This document shows positions 1 to 12,076 of a stretch of DNA of 64,000 nt, piece after piece. The position numbers and the translations under genes were made by a program. Under the pieces are notes generated by a model. That model did no database searches, was not told where the DNA came from, and worked only from the letters and a program-made list of their open reading frames with translations. Every line of letters begins with the position of its first letter. Position 1 is the stretch's first letter. Source of the stretch: Saururus chinensis. Its lineage: Eukaryota > Streptophyta > Magnoliopsida > Piperales > Saururaceae. The stretch lies in contig CP141143.1 in assembly GCA_035235625.1 (NCBI GenBank), positions 38,797,178 through 38,861,177 of the forward strand, in the 5' to 3' direction.

Positions 1-1000
1 ATAAGGAGAGGTTCTACCCGTACCAACCAACTTCGTTTTCTCTGTTTCTGGCCATCCTAACTCCGATTTAGTCGATTCAAGAGGCGTTCTTGACTAAATC
101 GAAGGTGTTCTACGCGATAGTGGGTTCCATTTTTTGAGCTGACGATCTTATAAGGAGGAAATGCCCCGAGACTAAGGGAGGCCTTGCTCGAACACCGGAA
201 CAAGAAAAAGAGACCCGGAGCAAGATGGATTTCTGTTTGTAGATATCGATACCGTACGAGTTATGATGGAAGTAAGCATTTCTGATCTTCCATTGTAATT
301 ATAGAACAACATGTGCTAAGTTATGATGTGTGTTATGCTATGATTTACATGTTTGCTGTGCTATGTACCTATATGTCATGTTGTGTACCTATATGCCATG
401 ATGTGTGCTTTATGTGCCATGATGTATGCTTATATGACATGTGTGGTCTCGCTCTAGGGTAGAGCGAGACGTGTAATTTGTGTTTTCAGTCTTGGCTCAG
501 TGATAAAGGGAGACACATATATGTGATTATGATCCCACTCGGTGGAAGAGCGAGATGTACGTTTTTGGCTTATTAACTTCTGCTTGATTCCAATATATGA
601 CGAATTTTTGTAAGAATCAGTATATACATATTTTAACGTATATGATTTTATGACGATTGTTGTATGTAGTAGCCGTTAGGCAGAACTACGTTCGGATCTG
701 ATCGTATTGGAATGACATCCAATATGTATGTAGGCAACCAACGACAGGGCAACGTTGGCCCAATCCAAATTAATTATAAATATATGTTTTAATTCTGTTT
801 TACACACGATGAACTATAAAGCTTCGTTGTGTGTATATATTCATCACAACCTAAGTCTACGTACGAGGAAGCTTTGAAACTTCGTAGTGCGTAGATGAAA
901 GTTGTACCTCTCGCACACAGACAATGATTCCTGGCTCAATGAAAAGAAAAATTTTATATTAGTGATTTTGTGGGCCAGGCTCGGGTCGGGTCTTTATACA
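1..1000 (+). mobile_element. LTR-A, copy 1 (3' part; 5' part lies left of the window)
   Basis: This stretch matches 5676-6576 closely, for example in the shared strings around 'GATTTAGTCGATTCAAG' and the final 'GGGTCGGGTC'. It ends in TTTATACA at 1000, where copy 2 ends in CGTTACA. Base 1001 continues directly as giant-LTR sequence and no primer-binding site follows, so this is most simply an LTR inserted into the giant LTR whose other half lies outside the window. Whether it is a solo LTR or the 3' LTR of a longer element cannot be seen. No coding sequence is visible. Confidence 0.75.
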
Positions 1001-1255
1001 CATGCTCTTACAGCTGTGCTCATACTATTGACCACTGAAGCTCATTACAACTAATAAGCTCCAACGTCGAATGGAAAAGAATGTCACTGGAGCAACACCT
1101 TAACCTCCGGGGAGTGACTAGACGCCATGGACTTTTTCGAAGGTAAGGCACACCAATGCTCATGGGGCACTGGATCAAACAGGTAAGAGTAAATCCATGA
1201 TATTACTTACCTGAGTGTGCAAATATAAACACCTACACATACGGGGTCAAATAGT

Positions 1256-1395
1256 TGCCCACTATAATGGGTCTTATAGTGCCATAGAATTGCCCACCAT
1301 AATGGGTCTTATAGTGCCATAGAATTGCCCACCATAATGGGTCTTATAGTGCTATTAAATTGCCCACCATAATGGGTCTTATAGTGCCATTGCCA
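1256..1395. repeat. 35-bp tandem repeat, four copies, inside giant LTR copy 1
   Basis: The unit beginning TGCCCACCATAATGGGTC recurs at 1256, 1291, 1326 and 1361. The corresponding place in giant LTR copy 2 (31533-31605) has only two units, so the array changed size in one copy. Confidence 0.85.
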
Positions 1396-1534
1396 CTCTT
1401 TGGGCAGAAAACATACAATACCACTCTTGGGCAGAATCATATAGTGCTACTTGGGCAGAAATATACAATGCCACTCTTGGGCGGAATCATACAATGTTAC
1501 TCTTGGGCAGAAATCATACAACGCTCCCAACAGA

Positions 1535-1790
1535 GCATCAAATGTCTGGGCTTAATACAGCACACAGACCAAATTGAAAATATATGTCACTCTCAATAGA
1601 GCATCAGGCGTTTGGCCTTCATACAACACACAGACAAAGTCGGAAATGTACATCGCTCTCAAAGAGCATCAAACGTCTGGGCTTATACAGCATGCAGACA
1701 AAATCGGAAACATGTCACTCTCAACAGAGCATCAGACATCCAGTGCTTTATACAGCACACAGACAATATCCCGCAGGATAAACACCATGG
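1535..1790. repeat. About 65-bp tandem repeats inside giant LTR copy 1
   Basis: Units starting GAGCATCA and containing ACAGCACACAGAC recur at about 1535, 1600, 1665 and 1727. The same array is at about 31715-31950 in giant LTR copy 2. The overlapping short ORFs here are repeat-derived, not genes. Confidence 0.8.
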
Positions 1791-2479
1791 CAAGACATGA
1801 GAAATGCTCAGCCGACTCATTATCGGCTAGCTCAAACACGGAACTTAATCAGTCGAACCTTCAAGTCTCAAACTCACAACGCTATCATTAGATGTCTCAT
1901 AATTCAAGTTTGAATTAAGTACATTATGCAGTATAATTATGCTAAACAAACTCACAATCCTCGACTGATCAAACCGAAGCTGAGCCCGATTGAAACCCAA
2001 GTTCGTCAGGGCAACAGACTTCACTTAACCCGTCCACATCATGATCATAACACATCGTACATCAAACCCTTACAGTCTTACATACTTCGCCATCCATCTT
2101 ATGGCCAAATCATCTTATATTGACATCATCAAATGAAGCTCCTAAGAGCCAACCCAGTTGTCGCCCCCTTACTTATACTTCACTTATTATGCTTACTTTT
2201 CACTTCATAATTTGTATGTTATATTGTACAATTATGTACACTCTTACTATCTGACAAACTTCACCCATCATACCCATATCCTCTGTCATCCGTCATATGC
2301 TTACACATCCATATCCAAATTCATACCAAACACTGATACTTCTTACCATCCATAGCTGATACCTCTGCCTACATACACATACACATATCCATAACATAGG
2401 CAAATAGCCATCATACATACGTATGTCTATCACACATATGTATAACATACACATACTATCATACATACGTAGCTTATAA

Positions 2480-2715
2480 ACATGCTCACTAGCCATTACT
2501 AGCGCATACATACGCATTTATACATACTTCAACATACACGCCAGTCATCACTAGCACATACATAACCTATACATACTTCAAACATACATGCTAGCCATCA
2601 CTAGCGCACATACATACACATTCATACATACTTCAAACATGCACAGTAGCCATCACTAGCACATGCATACATACGTCAACCATACACGCTAGCCATCACT
2701 AGTGCATGCATAATC
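2480..2715. repeat. Degenerate tandem repeats with AGCCATCACTAGC core
   Basis: The core AGCCATCACTAGC with CATACATAC spacers recurs roughly every 50-60 bases. The matching array in giant LTR copy 2 (about 32690-32930) has extra units containing GAAGCTTACCAA, so this array also differs between copies. Confidence 0.75.
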
Positions 2716-4577
2716 CATACATACTTACAGCTAACATGAATGTCATATGCATTTCAACATGGCATAATTTATCCTCTTACCTCATGCAAACGGATCATAA
2801 GCTAACATCCATAGCATTCAATCACACAGTCCTAGCATCCTGCTACTCATTCAAAGCATGTTACCATGAAATTATGAGTTCAAAACTCCCCTTCCTTGTA
2901 ATCATGACGTTTGATGGCGAGCATATGACAGTGGCGGCATCGGCGGCGGAGTTGGTGGTTAAAACTGTTGCCTAGCTGAGAGTAGCTGCCATCCCGAGGA
3001 TTTTAGGAAGTGCCGGAAACAATTACAGCCAAACAAGATGTCAAAAGTCAATGTGGCAAAACCCACGATCTGCGGTAGCACACTAGGGCGGCTAGGAGAA
3101 ATGTCGTGCCAATATAAGTGGCAGTGCGACTAGAAGTCGATGGTGTACTCATCGAAGATCTGCCGATGGCTAAGACGTACTCGGCTGATCGCACGACGTC
3201 GAAATCGGCCGTGGACAGCACCCAACGGTGATGATTTCGCGTCAACATGGGCCCACATAAGGGCAAAGAGCGTGGGGCAACACTCGAGGACAAAGGAGAG
3301 GTGGAGGAGGGCTATGTGTCAACTCCACTCAGTGGCAAAACCAACCGATGGTCAAGCGGCACGAATATGGCGCCTAATCCCAAAAGCACATGCGTGGCCA
3401 CAGGCACACGCGGCCAAAAAGTGCCACTCTAGGGGGAGATGGGTTAGACGGTAGCGGCCCAAGGCCCACAAAAGGGCAACTGAGTTATGGCCAGGAAGTG
3501 GTGGCCAATCGAAGCAGCGACATCGCCGATCGCCACCCACAACCAATACACGTGGTGCGGGCGGCTGTGCATCTCACATGGTAAAGGGCAAAGGCAAGCA
3601 GCCTATTCCGAGCGGAGGTATAATCGAGCTAAGTGGGGATGACCCTCACTGTCGCCGAGGCAGAGCCCATAATGGCCAAATGGCCCACAGCTCACCGATG
3701 GCAACGACCCGAGATGCACCCAAAGCATTTAATTGGGCGGAGCAATACAATAGGGTGAAGCGGGGTCGAAAACGGTAACCCCCTACTGACACTGGGTCGA
3801 GGTAGGCTAGATGGAGTCTGTCCCGTGGCTAGACGACTATCGGAAACACCGGCGTCTCAAAAACATCCCACGGATAGTGAGATAGAAGCATAACTAAAAC
3901 CCGACCAAAGTGCCAGTAGCTCACCGCAGAGCGAAGAAAGCATGGCGGTGGCTCTAGCCAGTGCCTATGGGTTCCTAGCGGTGAACTAAACATAAGTCTT
4001 GTTAAGGGCGGCTGCAAACGACATCAAAATCGTACCCCCACAGCTCAAAAAATGGGATTGAAGGAGAGAAAAACCTGAAGAAAAATTCGGTACCTCATGG
4101 AGGAGCGAAGAGGCCATGGTAGTGGCCATAGCCGGTATCTATGGACTTGTGGCGGTGAGGCAAAGCGGATCCTGACAATAATCGAAGGAATATGACGACA
4201 GAGGAGGGAGAACAGAGCGACTGGAATCAAGCTCGGGTTCTCACAAAATGTTAATGGATGCCAAATTTTTACTGGAAGTCGAGTTCTGGAATCCGTAAAA
4301 TGGATTTCATACTTATATCATTTCTTTTTGATTTTTACATCCATGTCTCTAAAACGCGTTCACATCCCGATTATGCGTTATACCTCCAAAATTCACGTCG
4401 TAAGCGCGCAGCGAGGCCCACAACCTGCGATTAAGCCCCACACCCGACTCTACGGGTATAAATATAGGGTAAAATACATAAATATGAATACACCGTAGCG
4501 TCACATTTTCCCACCCAAAATGACTACAAAAATAGCAGGAAAATCACAGGAAATCGTAGAAAAATCAGGGACCTTAC

Positions 4578-4975
4578 AGGAAGGGTATATGAAAGAAGGA
4601 ACCAAACCGCCGGAACTGAGGAAGAGCCGCCGGCGACTATCAGAACACCGTCGCCACTAGCGGTTGGGGCGGAAACCAACCCCAGCATGACCGATCCCAT
4701 TCTCAGCGGCTGGGAGCTTGTGCACTCTGCCCTAACCGCCCATCAGTCTCAAATTGTAGAAAACCAGTAGGTTTTCCTCCAAGAACTCTAGACAGACCTG
4801 CGTTCATCAAAAGACCGTCAGCAGGCTATGTTGGAGCAGATCAGGAAGGACCAAGTGTCCTATTTGGTCGCCTTCACAGCAAACCAAGGGCCGATTCCAC
4901 GGCCGAGCACCTCAAATCCTCCAACGCACCGTCCTCATGGAAAAGGAATATTGCAGCGCCCTTTACCCCAGTCTC
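4578..4975 (+). pseudogene. Gypsy-1 gag, N-terminal part
   Basis: A frame running through this segment reads MTDPILSGWELVHSAL, then a glutamine-rich helical stretch (AHQSQIVENQ, stop, VFLQEL, stop, QQAMLEQIRKDQ). Such coiled-coil-like leaders precede the retrotransposon gag domain in related plant gypsy proteins. If LTR-A copy 2 and one copy of its target site are removed, the reading continues into 6582 and onward. At least two internal stops and a frame change are present. The left edge is the giant LTR insertion at 4577/4578, so the true start codon is not in the window. Confidence 0.65.
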
Positions 4976-6576
4976 TATAACACCCCGCTTTTTGATTACG
5001 TCTAACCGAGGGTTGAGGTAATTAGTAATTTTTGTAATAAATTATAGATAGTTTTAACCCCTCTGTATTTGAGTAGAACTCGAAGAAACGAGCATAACGA
5101 ATCAAAGAACGGGCGAAATGGAGGTCGGAACCGGAAGTTATGATATTTGAGAAATGTGTAATATAGGTGGGACCCACTTTAAAAGAGCATGATTTATTGC
5201 TTCAAGTGGGTTAGTATCGAAGCGCTCATCGATACGAGTCCAACGGTACCTAGAATGCGTGAATCCAAATCCGGGGTAGGAAGTTACGCGCATTTGAAGA
5301 TTTGTATTTAAAAAAAAAATTGTGACGCGAGCGAGACAGACGCGCGCGGTGAGCGCGATCACGTCGTGCGTAACACGCAGCCGCAATGCACTGTCACCGC
5401 GTGTGTTACGCATGGGCGATGCACCGCGTGCACGTCGTGGGAAATGGCATGCGTCGCCGTTTCTAGAGGCGCCGTGTTTCGGTGCGGCACCGGGGTTTGA
5501 ACTTGCGGCGCGCTGGGGCCTATATAACCCCATTTCAATTCAGTTTTTGGACGAGAACTTCTCTGAGGCCGATTAAGGATGTTTAAGACCCGTTTCCTAC
5601 TAAATTGAGCGTGATCTACGCAATGGAATGGTCCTTTCTTCAAGTTGGAGTCTGTATAAGGAGGAAAATGCCCCAAGACAAGGAGAGGTTCTGCCCGTCA
5701 CCTTCGAGCATCAACCAACTTTGTTTTCTTTGTTTTTGGCCATCCTAACTCCGATTTAGTCGATTCAAGAGGCGTTCTTGACTAAATCGAAAGTGTTCTA
5801 TGCAATGGTGGGTTCCATTTTTTGAGCTGACGATCTTATAAGGAGGAAATGCCCCGAGACTAAGGGAGGCCCTGCCTGAACTCCGGAACAAGAAAAAGAG
5901 ACCCGGAGCAAGATGGGGTTCTGTCCATAGATATCGATACTTTACGAGTTATGATGGGAGTAAGCATTCCTGATCTCCCATTTTAATTATAGAACGGCAT
6001 GTGCTAGTTATGATGTGTGTTATACTACGATTTATATGGTTGTTGTGCTATGTGCCTATATGCCATGTTGTGTGCCTATATGTCACGATGAACGCTTATA
6101 TGCTATGACGTGTGTGGTCTCGTTTTAGGGTAGAGAGAGACGTCTAATATGTGTTTTCGGTATATGACTCCTATATATGACAAATTTTTGTAAATATTAG
6201 TATATACGTATTTTAACATATATGATTTTGTGACGATTGTTGTAGGTAGTAGCCGTTAGGCAGAACTACGTTCGGATCCGATCGTGTTGGATTAATATCC
6301 AATACGTACGTAGGCAACCAATGGCAATGCAACGTTGGCCCGATCCAATTTAATTATAAATATATGTTTTATTTTGTTTTACACACGACGAACGGTGAAG
6401 CTCCGTTGTGTGTATGCATTCGTTATAATCTGAGTCTACGTACAGGGAAGCCTTAAAGCTCTGTAATGCGTAGATGAACGTTGTACCTCTCGCACAGAGA
6501 TGTTGATTTCTGGTTCAAGAAAAGAAAAATTTTCAATTAGTAATTTTGTGGGCCCGGCTAGGGTCGGGTCGTTACA
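4976..6576 (+). mobile_element. LTR-A, copy 2: solo LTR (1601 bp) in gypsy-1 gag
   Basis: The element runs from TATAACACCCCGC (a decayed TGTAACACCCC) to GGGTCGTTACA. Flanks are GTCTC (4971-4975) and GTCTT (6577-6581), a 5-bp target duplication with one mismatch. Coding sequence of gypsy-1 gag lies on both sides and no internal retroelement domain adjoins it, so it is a solo LTR. Its last 900 bases match LTR-A copy 1. The middle (about 5320-5520) is GC- and CpG-rich in contrast to the surroundings. The predicted ORFs on both strands there are shadows of this composition. Confidence 0.85.
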
Positions 6577-7460
6577 GTCTTGCAAGTTGGGACAGGACGT
6601 GGTGTGCCCCTTGCCATGCCCGCTTCCACCACCAGTGATGGGCGTGCTCCACCCTCGACTTCTGTCGGACCCAATCGCAACCCTATGTTCGCGAATGTCA
6701 GCCAAGACCAGCACTACACCCCTTTGTGGCAAGACAATGATTTATACAGTGACGAGGCAACGGATGAGGGGACATATGGGCCGACCCCTAAGGCGAGCAC
6801 TGTTGGTCTAAATTTTTCGGAATATTCTGGAGAAGACAACCCAAATGAATGGGTTTCACGAGCTGAGCGGTTTTTCACCTATCAAGGTACCCACCCAGAT
6901 CAGCGTGTGCTTCTAGCATCCTTCCATCTTAAAGGGGATGCACTGGTGTGGTTACAACAGCTAGAACAGCAAGGGGGTGTGATAACGTGGGATTATTTAG
7001 TGGTGGAATGGTGTGCTTGCTTCAAGCCAAATGAATATGAGAATTTTGATTCTCGCTTGTGCAACCTCCGCCAATCCTCCTCTATCCGGACATATCAAAC
7101 TAATTTTGCAAGGTTGGCTACCCATGTGAAGTGGACACTGTCAGCCCTTCTCTCCAAGTTTATCAGTGGGCTGCACAAAGATATTCAGGCTAAAGCACGA
7201 TAGTTTGAACATGCCAACCTTCGCCAAGCTATCCGCCTAGCCCGCATTCAGGAGGAGCGACTCCAGTGCCTGCGGAGAGGTAATTGTTCCCTACTAGGGA
7301 ACCGACCTCCTTCTGCTAACCCCACATCTGCACCGGTCCTTGTCAGGCGCCTTACTCCTGCTCAAATAGAGGACCATTGCTCCCGAGGCCTTTGCTTTAA
7401 CTGTGATGAGAAATTTGTGCCGGGGCACAAATGCAAACGCCCAGCATCTATGTTGATCAT
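6577..7460 (+). pseudogene. Gypsy-1 gag, main domain and zinc knuckle
   Basis: The frame 6580-7203 carries a retrotransposon gag domain: WVSRAERFFTYQGT, VLLASFHLKGDALVWLQQ and LRQSSSIRTYQTNFARLA are the conserved blocks of plant gypsy gag. It stops with TAG at 7201. The same frame then continues through ANLRQAIRLARIQEERLQ to a zinc-knuckle-like CFNCDEKFVPGHKCK (about 7393-7437). Gag would package genomic RNA into the particle. The in-frame stop makes this copy defective. Confidence 0.85.
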
Positions 7461-7923
7461 GGAAGAAGAGTGGGATATAGGAGACAGTTCCGTGTACGAT
7501 GAGCCAGAAAATATCCCATAAATCTCTATGCATGCGTTCGATGGCTCTTATGAACCCCACACTTTTCAAGTGGATAGCTCCATCAAACAACAAGTCATCT
7601 CCATCCTTATTAATAGCGGCAACATACATAATTTCATTAATGACAGGGTGGCACGAAGATTGGGCTGCACTATTCAGCTCTCTACTTCCTTCAATGTGCT
7701 CATTGGTGACGGCAGATATCTCCAAAGCAGTGGGGTGTGTCTTTCCGTTCCTTTACTGATTCAGGGACATTTATTCCATATAGATTTGTTTCTGCTGCCT
7801 ACCAAGGGGGCTGACATTGTGTTGGGAGTTCAATGGCTCCAAGATCTTGGACCCATTACGTGGGATTTTAAGCAGCTACCTATGGACTTCATTTATGAAA
7901 ATGCACAAATTCAGTTAAGTTAG
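7461..7923 (+). pseudogene. Gypsy-1 aspartic protease (active site altered)
   Basis: The reading frame 7528-7923 contains the retropepsin-like domain: ISILINSGNIHNFINDRVAR, LIGDGRYLQSSGVCLSV and LPTKGADIVLGVQWLQDLG. In intact relatives the catalytic motif is D-S/T-G, and gypsy-2 in this window has IDSGSTHNF. Here it is N-S-G, so the catalytic aspartate is lost. The enzyme would cleave the gag-pol polyprotein. The frame closes with TAG at 7921. Confidence 0.85.
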
Positions 7924-8039
7924 CAACCAGGTACACTCCACTCAGCTCAGTCTGTAAACTCTCTATTTAAATTTGTTGCAAAGGGACTTCTGTTACAATT
8001 ATGCACGGAACTGTCTCCTCAGCCTGGAAGTATTTCGGA

Positions 8040-8850
8040 GGATTTGGGTTCCCTGCAGGTCGAATATGATAGTATTTTTCAGGCACCCTCAGCTATACCT
8101 CCAGCTTGACAACATGATCACAGAATTCATATGCAGGGTGTCTACCAGCTAATGTTTGCTGCTACCGATACCCTTAGGTGCAAAAAGAGGAGATTGAGCG
8201 GTTGGTACAGGATATGCTTTCTTCTGGACTCATTTGCCCTAGCACCAGCCCGTACTCTTCTCCTGTCCTTCTTATTTGAAAGAAAGATAGTTCATGGCGT
8301 TTCTGTGTGGACTATTGTGCCTTGAATGCCATTATGATTAAAGATAAGTATCCTATTCCTATGATTGAAGAATTACTAGATGAATTGGTTGGGGCAACTA
8401 TTTTCACTAAGCTGGATCTACGCTCTGGGTACCATCAAATTCGGATGCACCCCGCGACATCCATACGACAACTTTCAGAGCACATGACAACCACTATGAG
8501 TTTATGGTCATGCCTTTTGGGCTATCGAATGCCCCTTCCACTTTTCAGAGTCTGATGAATGATATATTTCGACCTTATTAGCGCCGATTTGTTCTAGTAT
8601 TCTTCGATGATATCTTGATTTTTAGTAGCTCTTGGTCGGAACACCTGCAACATATCCGAGTTGTTTTCTCTATATCACTTGGCCAATGTTTATTTCTAAA
8701 AAAATCAAAGTGTGCTTTTGGCTTATCACAGGTTGATTACTTGGGCCATGTCACCTCAGCTCCAGGGGTATCTACAAATCCGTCCAAAATTGAGGCTATC
8801 GCCCAATGACCTACTCTTGCTATGATTAGGGCGCTCCGGGGATTTTTGGG
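8040..8850 (+). pseudogene. Gypsy-1 reverse transcriptase
   Basis: Conserved RT blocks are spread over several frames: [55 protein letters not shown] (8307-8460), then after a frameshift [19 protein letters not shown]. The catalytic box appears as [14 protein letters not shown] near 8590-8640, followed by KKSKCAFGLSQVDYLGHV. The two aspartates are kept but frameshifts and stops (TAG at 8580, TGA at 8808) prevent a continuous product. It would copy element RNA to cDNA. Confidence 0.9.
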
Positions 8851-9280
8851 ATTGACAAGATATTACAAGTGCTTATATTCATGGATATGGTGCATTGGCC
8901 GCCCCACTCACTGCCCTCTTCAAAAAGAGGGCCTTCCATTGGACTTCAAAAGTGCAGATTTCTTTTGAGGCTATGAAGTTAGCCATGTCATCACCCCCCG
9001 TGCTCGCTCTTCCTGATTTCTCCCAACCGTTTGTCATTGATAGTGATGCCTCCTCACAAGGATTGGGAGCAGTGCTTATGCAAGGTGGTTGACCCATAGC
9101 TTACTTTTCCAAGGCGATCTCCAGAAGAACTACTCAGTTATTCACTTATGAGCTGGAAATGTTGGCCATTGTTCATGCCGTCTCTAAGTGGCAACCTTAT
9201 CTATTGGGGCAAAATTTCCTTATACAGACAGATCACCACAGCCTATGTTATTTTTTGGATCAAAGGGTGACTTCTCCTTC
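8851..9280 (+). pseudogene. Gypsy-1 RNase H, interrupted by a solo LTR
   Basis: RNase H blocks are visible: FVIDSDASSQGLGAVLMQGG (stop) PIAYFSKAISR, YELEMLAIVHAVSKWQPYLL, then IQTDHHSLCYFLDQRVTSPS. The sequence is cut at 9280 by the Athila-like LTR and resumes at 10699 with QQCWVSKLLGYDYDLIY and KGSDNQAADAL. One copy of CCTTC on each side marks the break. Confidence 0.9.
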
Positions 9281-10693
9281 TGATCGTTTATAATTAAACC
9301 CTTTGCAAGTGTACAAGGTAATTGTACTAGGATAAGTATTTAAGGGTTGTCGAACCTCAGGGACGGATGGGTTATTACTAAATCTAAAGAGGAATTTGCT
9401 GATTTAAAAACTAAAAACAACTTAAACTTAAATTAAGCAAAAGAAAGAAATCAATTAGTTTAAAAGCAAGAGATTAATATGATGAAATTTACTTAGGAAA
9501 TTGAATCCACTATAGAACCATAACAATTCCTTAACTTTTAATCTAAATCTAGTGTGAACATGAACAAGTATTCTCAGCTACAAGCTAGAATTACTTCAAA
9601 AAGAATCATTAATTAACTTCCATGGCATGAACTATCTTCGACAATAGCACGAATCATCTACACTAAACTAGCTATAGGCATGACCCGTCTAATCTTAGTA
9701 TAACTCATCCAAGTCATTAATTATCTGAACATTAAAACTATTGTATGACCATCTCATCTAAATCACAGAAATTAGAATCGATGCAAATATCAAAACCATA
9801 TCAATCTATCATCTACAAGACAATAAATCAACATAGATTTGAATAAACATTAAAAGCTCTTCCATTAAAAAGGAAATCCATATCATACAATTGTCATCAT
9901 TCACAACTGAGATCTAAATTAAAAAGAAAAGAAACTGAAACTTATCTATAGCTTCATCAACTCCTAAATAAAAGAAAAGTCTAGCCTTCCATGGTAGAAG
10001 AAAGCACTTGAATCTCCATTGAAAGCTTTGAGTTCTCTTCCATCTTCTTCTTCCTTTTTCTCTGAAGAAAATCTACTGGAATCCCCCCAATTTTAAGCCA
10101 AATATGTCTTTTTATAGGCATAAGTTCCGTAGGAAGAAGTCCAATATGAAAAGGATTGAAATTTGGGTCAAACAAGGAAACTGCACGTTATGCCGATCGA
10201 TCGCCCTGCATGCCCGATCGATCGGCTACACTGTATTTTCATCTGAATTCACGTTATCCCGATCGATCGCCCTGCATGGCCGATCGATCGGCTACAGTGT
10301 TTCTGTTTTCCTGGACTCTGTTCATTAAGCTTTCCTTCGTGTCCATATTAATTTCTAACTTGTTTATAACTCCGAAAAGTTGTCCAAATCACTTTAAAGC
10401 ATGTGAAGACTATTTTTAAGCATTTCAAACATCGTCCAAGTACTTCGATAAGCGCACTTTACCTACAAAACATAAAATATCATATTTTAGACATGTAGAA
10501 TATAATTAAAATTCCAACTTTGTTTAAATACACATCTAAACTACTAATAACTACAAAATTATTAATAATTAAACTAAAATATTAATATCTATCTTAATCT
10601 AAATAAACTATAAATAACACTAAATTAACCTAATCTATACTAGCAAATAAGGTAAAAAGGCATATAAAATAGATATAGATTTCATACTTATCA
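9281..10693 (-). mobile_element. Athila-like solo LTR, copy 1 (1413 bp)
   Basis: The element begins TGATCGTTTATAATT and ends CATACTTATCA, giving TGAT/ATCA termini, and is flanked by identical 5-bp CCTTC (9276-9280 and 10694-10698). A homologous copy lies at 33202-34635. It is non-coding and AT-rich apart from a GC-rich patch at 10185-10300. Assigning it to Athila/Tat-type elements is an inference from the length and the TGAT/ATCA ends, as is minus-strand orientation. It splits the RNase H of gypsy-1. Confidence 0.85.
10185..10300. repeat. Two GC-rich units with CGATCGATCG palindromes in Athila-like LTR
   Basis: The unit ACGTTATGCCGATCGATCGC, followed by a CCTGCATG core, CGATCGATCGG and CTACACTGT, starts at about 10185 and again at about 10251. 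The LTR copy at 34107-34215 has one good unit and one decayed unit. It is strongly palindromic and unlike the AT-rich rest of the LTR. Confidence 0.85.
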
Positions 10694-10698
10694 CCTTC

Positions 10699-12076
10699 TC
10701 AACAGTGTTGGGTTTCTAAACTTCTAGGCTATGATTATGACTTGATCTATAGAAAAGGGAGTGATAATCAAGCTGCAGATGCACTATCCGGTCAGTCAAA
10801 GGGTACTTGCCTCTCCATATTATCCATGCCGACTTTTCCGTTCCTAGCTGAGTTAATGCAATCCTATCATCAGGATCCGGAGGCCTCTTCACTCATTGCT
10901 AGATTGCATGCTGATCCATTATGTTCTCCACCTTTCGTTCTTCAAGGTGACGTACTTCTTTGGCAAGATCGTTTGTGGATTCCAGCTATTCCTAAGCTTC
11001 AGCAGCAGCTTCTCCACTATTTTAACTCCTCACCCATTGCTGGACACGAGGGTCAATTCAAAACTTATAAGCGTGTTTCCCAAAACTGTTATTGGAAAGC
11101 CCTCAAGAAAGCTGCACATGATTTTGTCGCTTCTTGTGATGTATGTCAGCGATCTAAAACCCTCACTTCGTCCCCTGCAAGGTTGCTTTAGCCACTGCCA
11201 ATCCCAGAGCACATTTGAGAAGACATTTTTATGGACTTCATTGAGGGATTGCCCCTAGTCCACGGAAAAAGTGTCATATTTGTTGTCATCGATCGCTTAT
11301 CTAAATATGCACACTTTTTGCCCTTGGGACATCCATACATTGCTGGTCACGTAGCGGAGGTTTTTATTAGGGGCATTGTTAGGCTTCATGGCATGCCACA
11401 CTCAATAGTCTCTGACCGTGACCCCGTGTTCTTGTCCAAGTTCTGGAATAGTTTCTTTGAGTTATAGGGTACTTCTTTAAAGATGAGCACAACCTATCAC
11501 TCACAGACAAATGGCCAGATGGAGGTTTTTAATCGCTGCCTTGAGCAGTATTTACAATGTTTTGTAGGCGATCAACCCCGCAGGTGGCTCTCGCTTCTCC
11601 CTTGGGCAGAGTGGTCCTATAATACCGCTTGTCACACATCCCTTGGAGTGATGCCATTTCAGGTGATTTATGGACGTCCTCCTCCCACCATTCTTTCCTA
11701 TGTGCCACACCGTTTAGATGTGGGAGTTGTTGATCAGTCATTACAGGAGCGAGATGAAACCTTACGGTCTCTTAAAAAGAATTTGCAGGCAGCCTAAAAT
11801 AGAATGAAACAAGTTTATGACCGTTCCCATTCTGATATGGAGTTTATCGTCAGTGATTGGGTTTATGTGCAGCTTCATCCGTATCGTCAAACTTTAGCCA
11901 GTCCATCCCGCCATCATAAGCTACTTCCTCATTTTTATGGTCCATATTTAATTGTTGGAAAAATAGGCAAAGTGGCTTATAAGCTTCAATTACCTCCTAC
12001 GGCCCATATTCACCCTGTTTTCCATATCTCTCGCCTTCATTGGTTCGTGGAAGATCCATCGATTGTAACACCATGA
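10699..12076 (+). pseudogene. Gypsy-1 RNase H end and integrase
   Basis: After the solo LTR, the end of RNase H is followed by the integrase zinc-binding region (GHEGQFKTYKRVSQNCYWK, ASCDVCQRSK) and the catalytic core: [40 protein letters not shown], and MSTTYHSQTNGQMEVFNRCL. The C-terminal part reads YDRSHSDMEFIVSDWVYVQL and HPVFHISRLHWFVED. Stops at about 11189, 11465 and 11795 break the frame. Integrase would insert the cDNA into the genome. Confidence 0.9.

Larger units (their letters stand above)
1001..4577 (-). mobile_element. Giant LTR, copy 1 (partial)
   Basis: The stretch is homologous, with indels, to about 31285-36259 once the Athila-like LTR is removed from that copy. It ends at 4577 in GGACCTTACA; in reverse complement this is a TGTAAGGTCC start, matching TGTAATGTCC in copy 2. 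The roughly 1 kb that should complete its left end is absent because LTR-A copy 1 interrupts it and the window ends. It is inserted in the gag region of gypsy-1 (GGAAG is the right flank). It is non-coding; the small ORFs come from tandem repeats. The LTR form TGTAA..TTACA with several kb length resembles Tekay/Del-type chromovirus LTRs, which is an inference. Confidence 0.75.

Noticed and set aside
1256-1790. CRISPR array
   Set aside because: Units are contiguous tandem repeats without unique spacers, in a plant LTR.
1-6576. Reading 1-1000 and 4976-6576 as the two LTRs of a single element
   Set aside because: No primer site follows 1000, the DNA between is giant LTR plus gypsy-1 gag, and 4976-6576 has its own flanking GTCTC/GTCTT with gag continuing across it.
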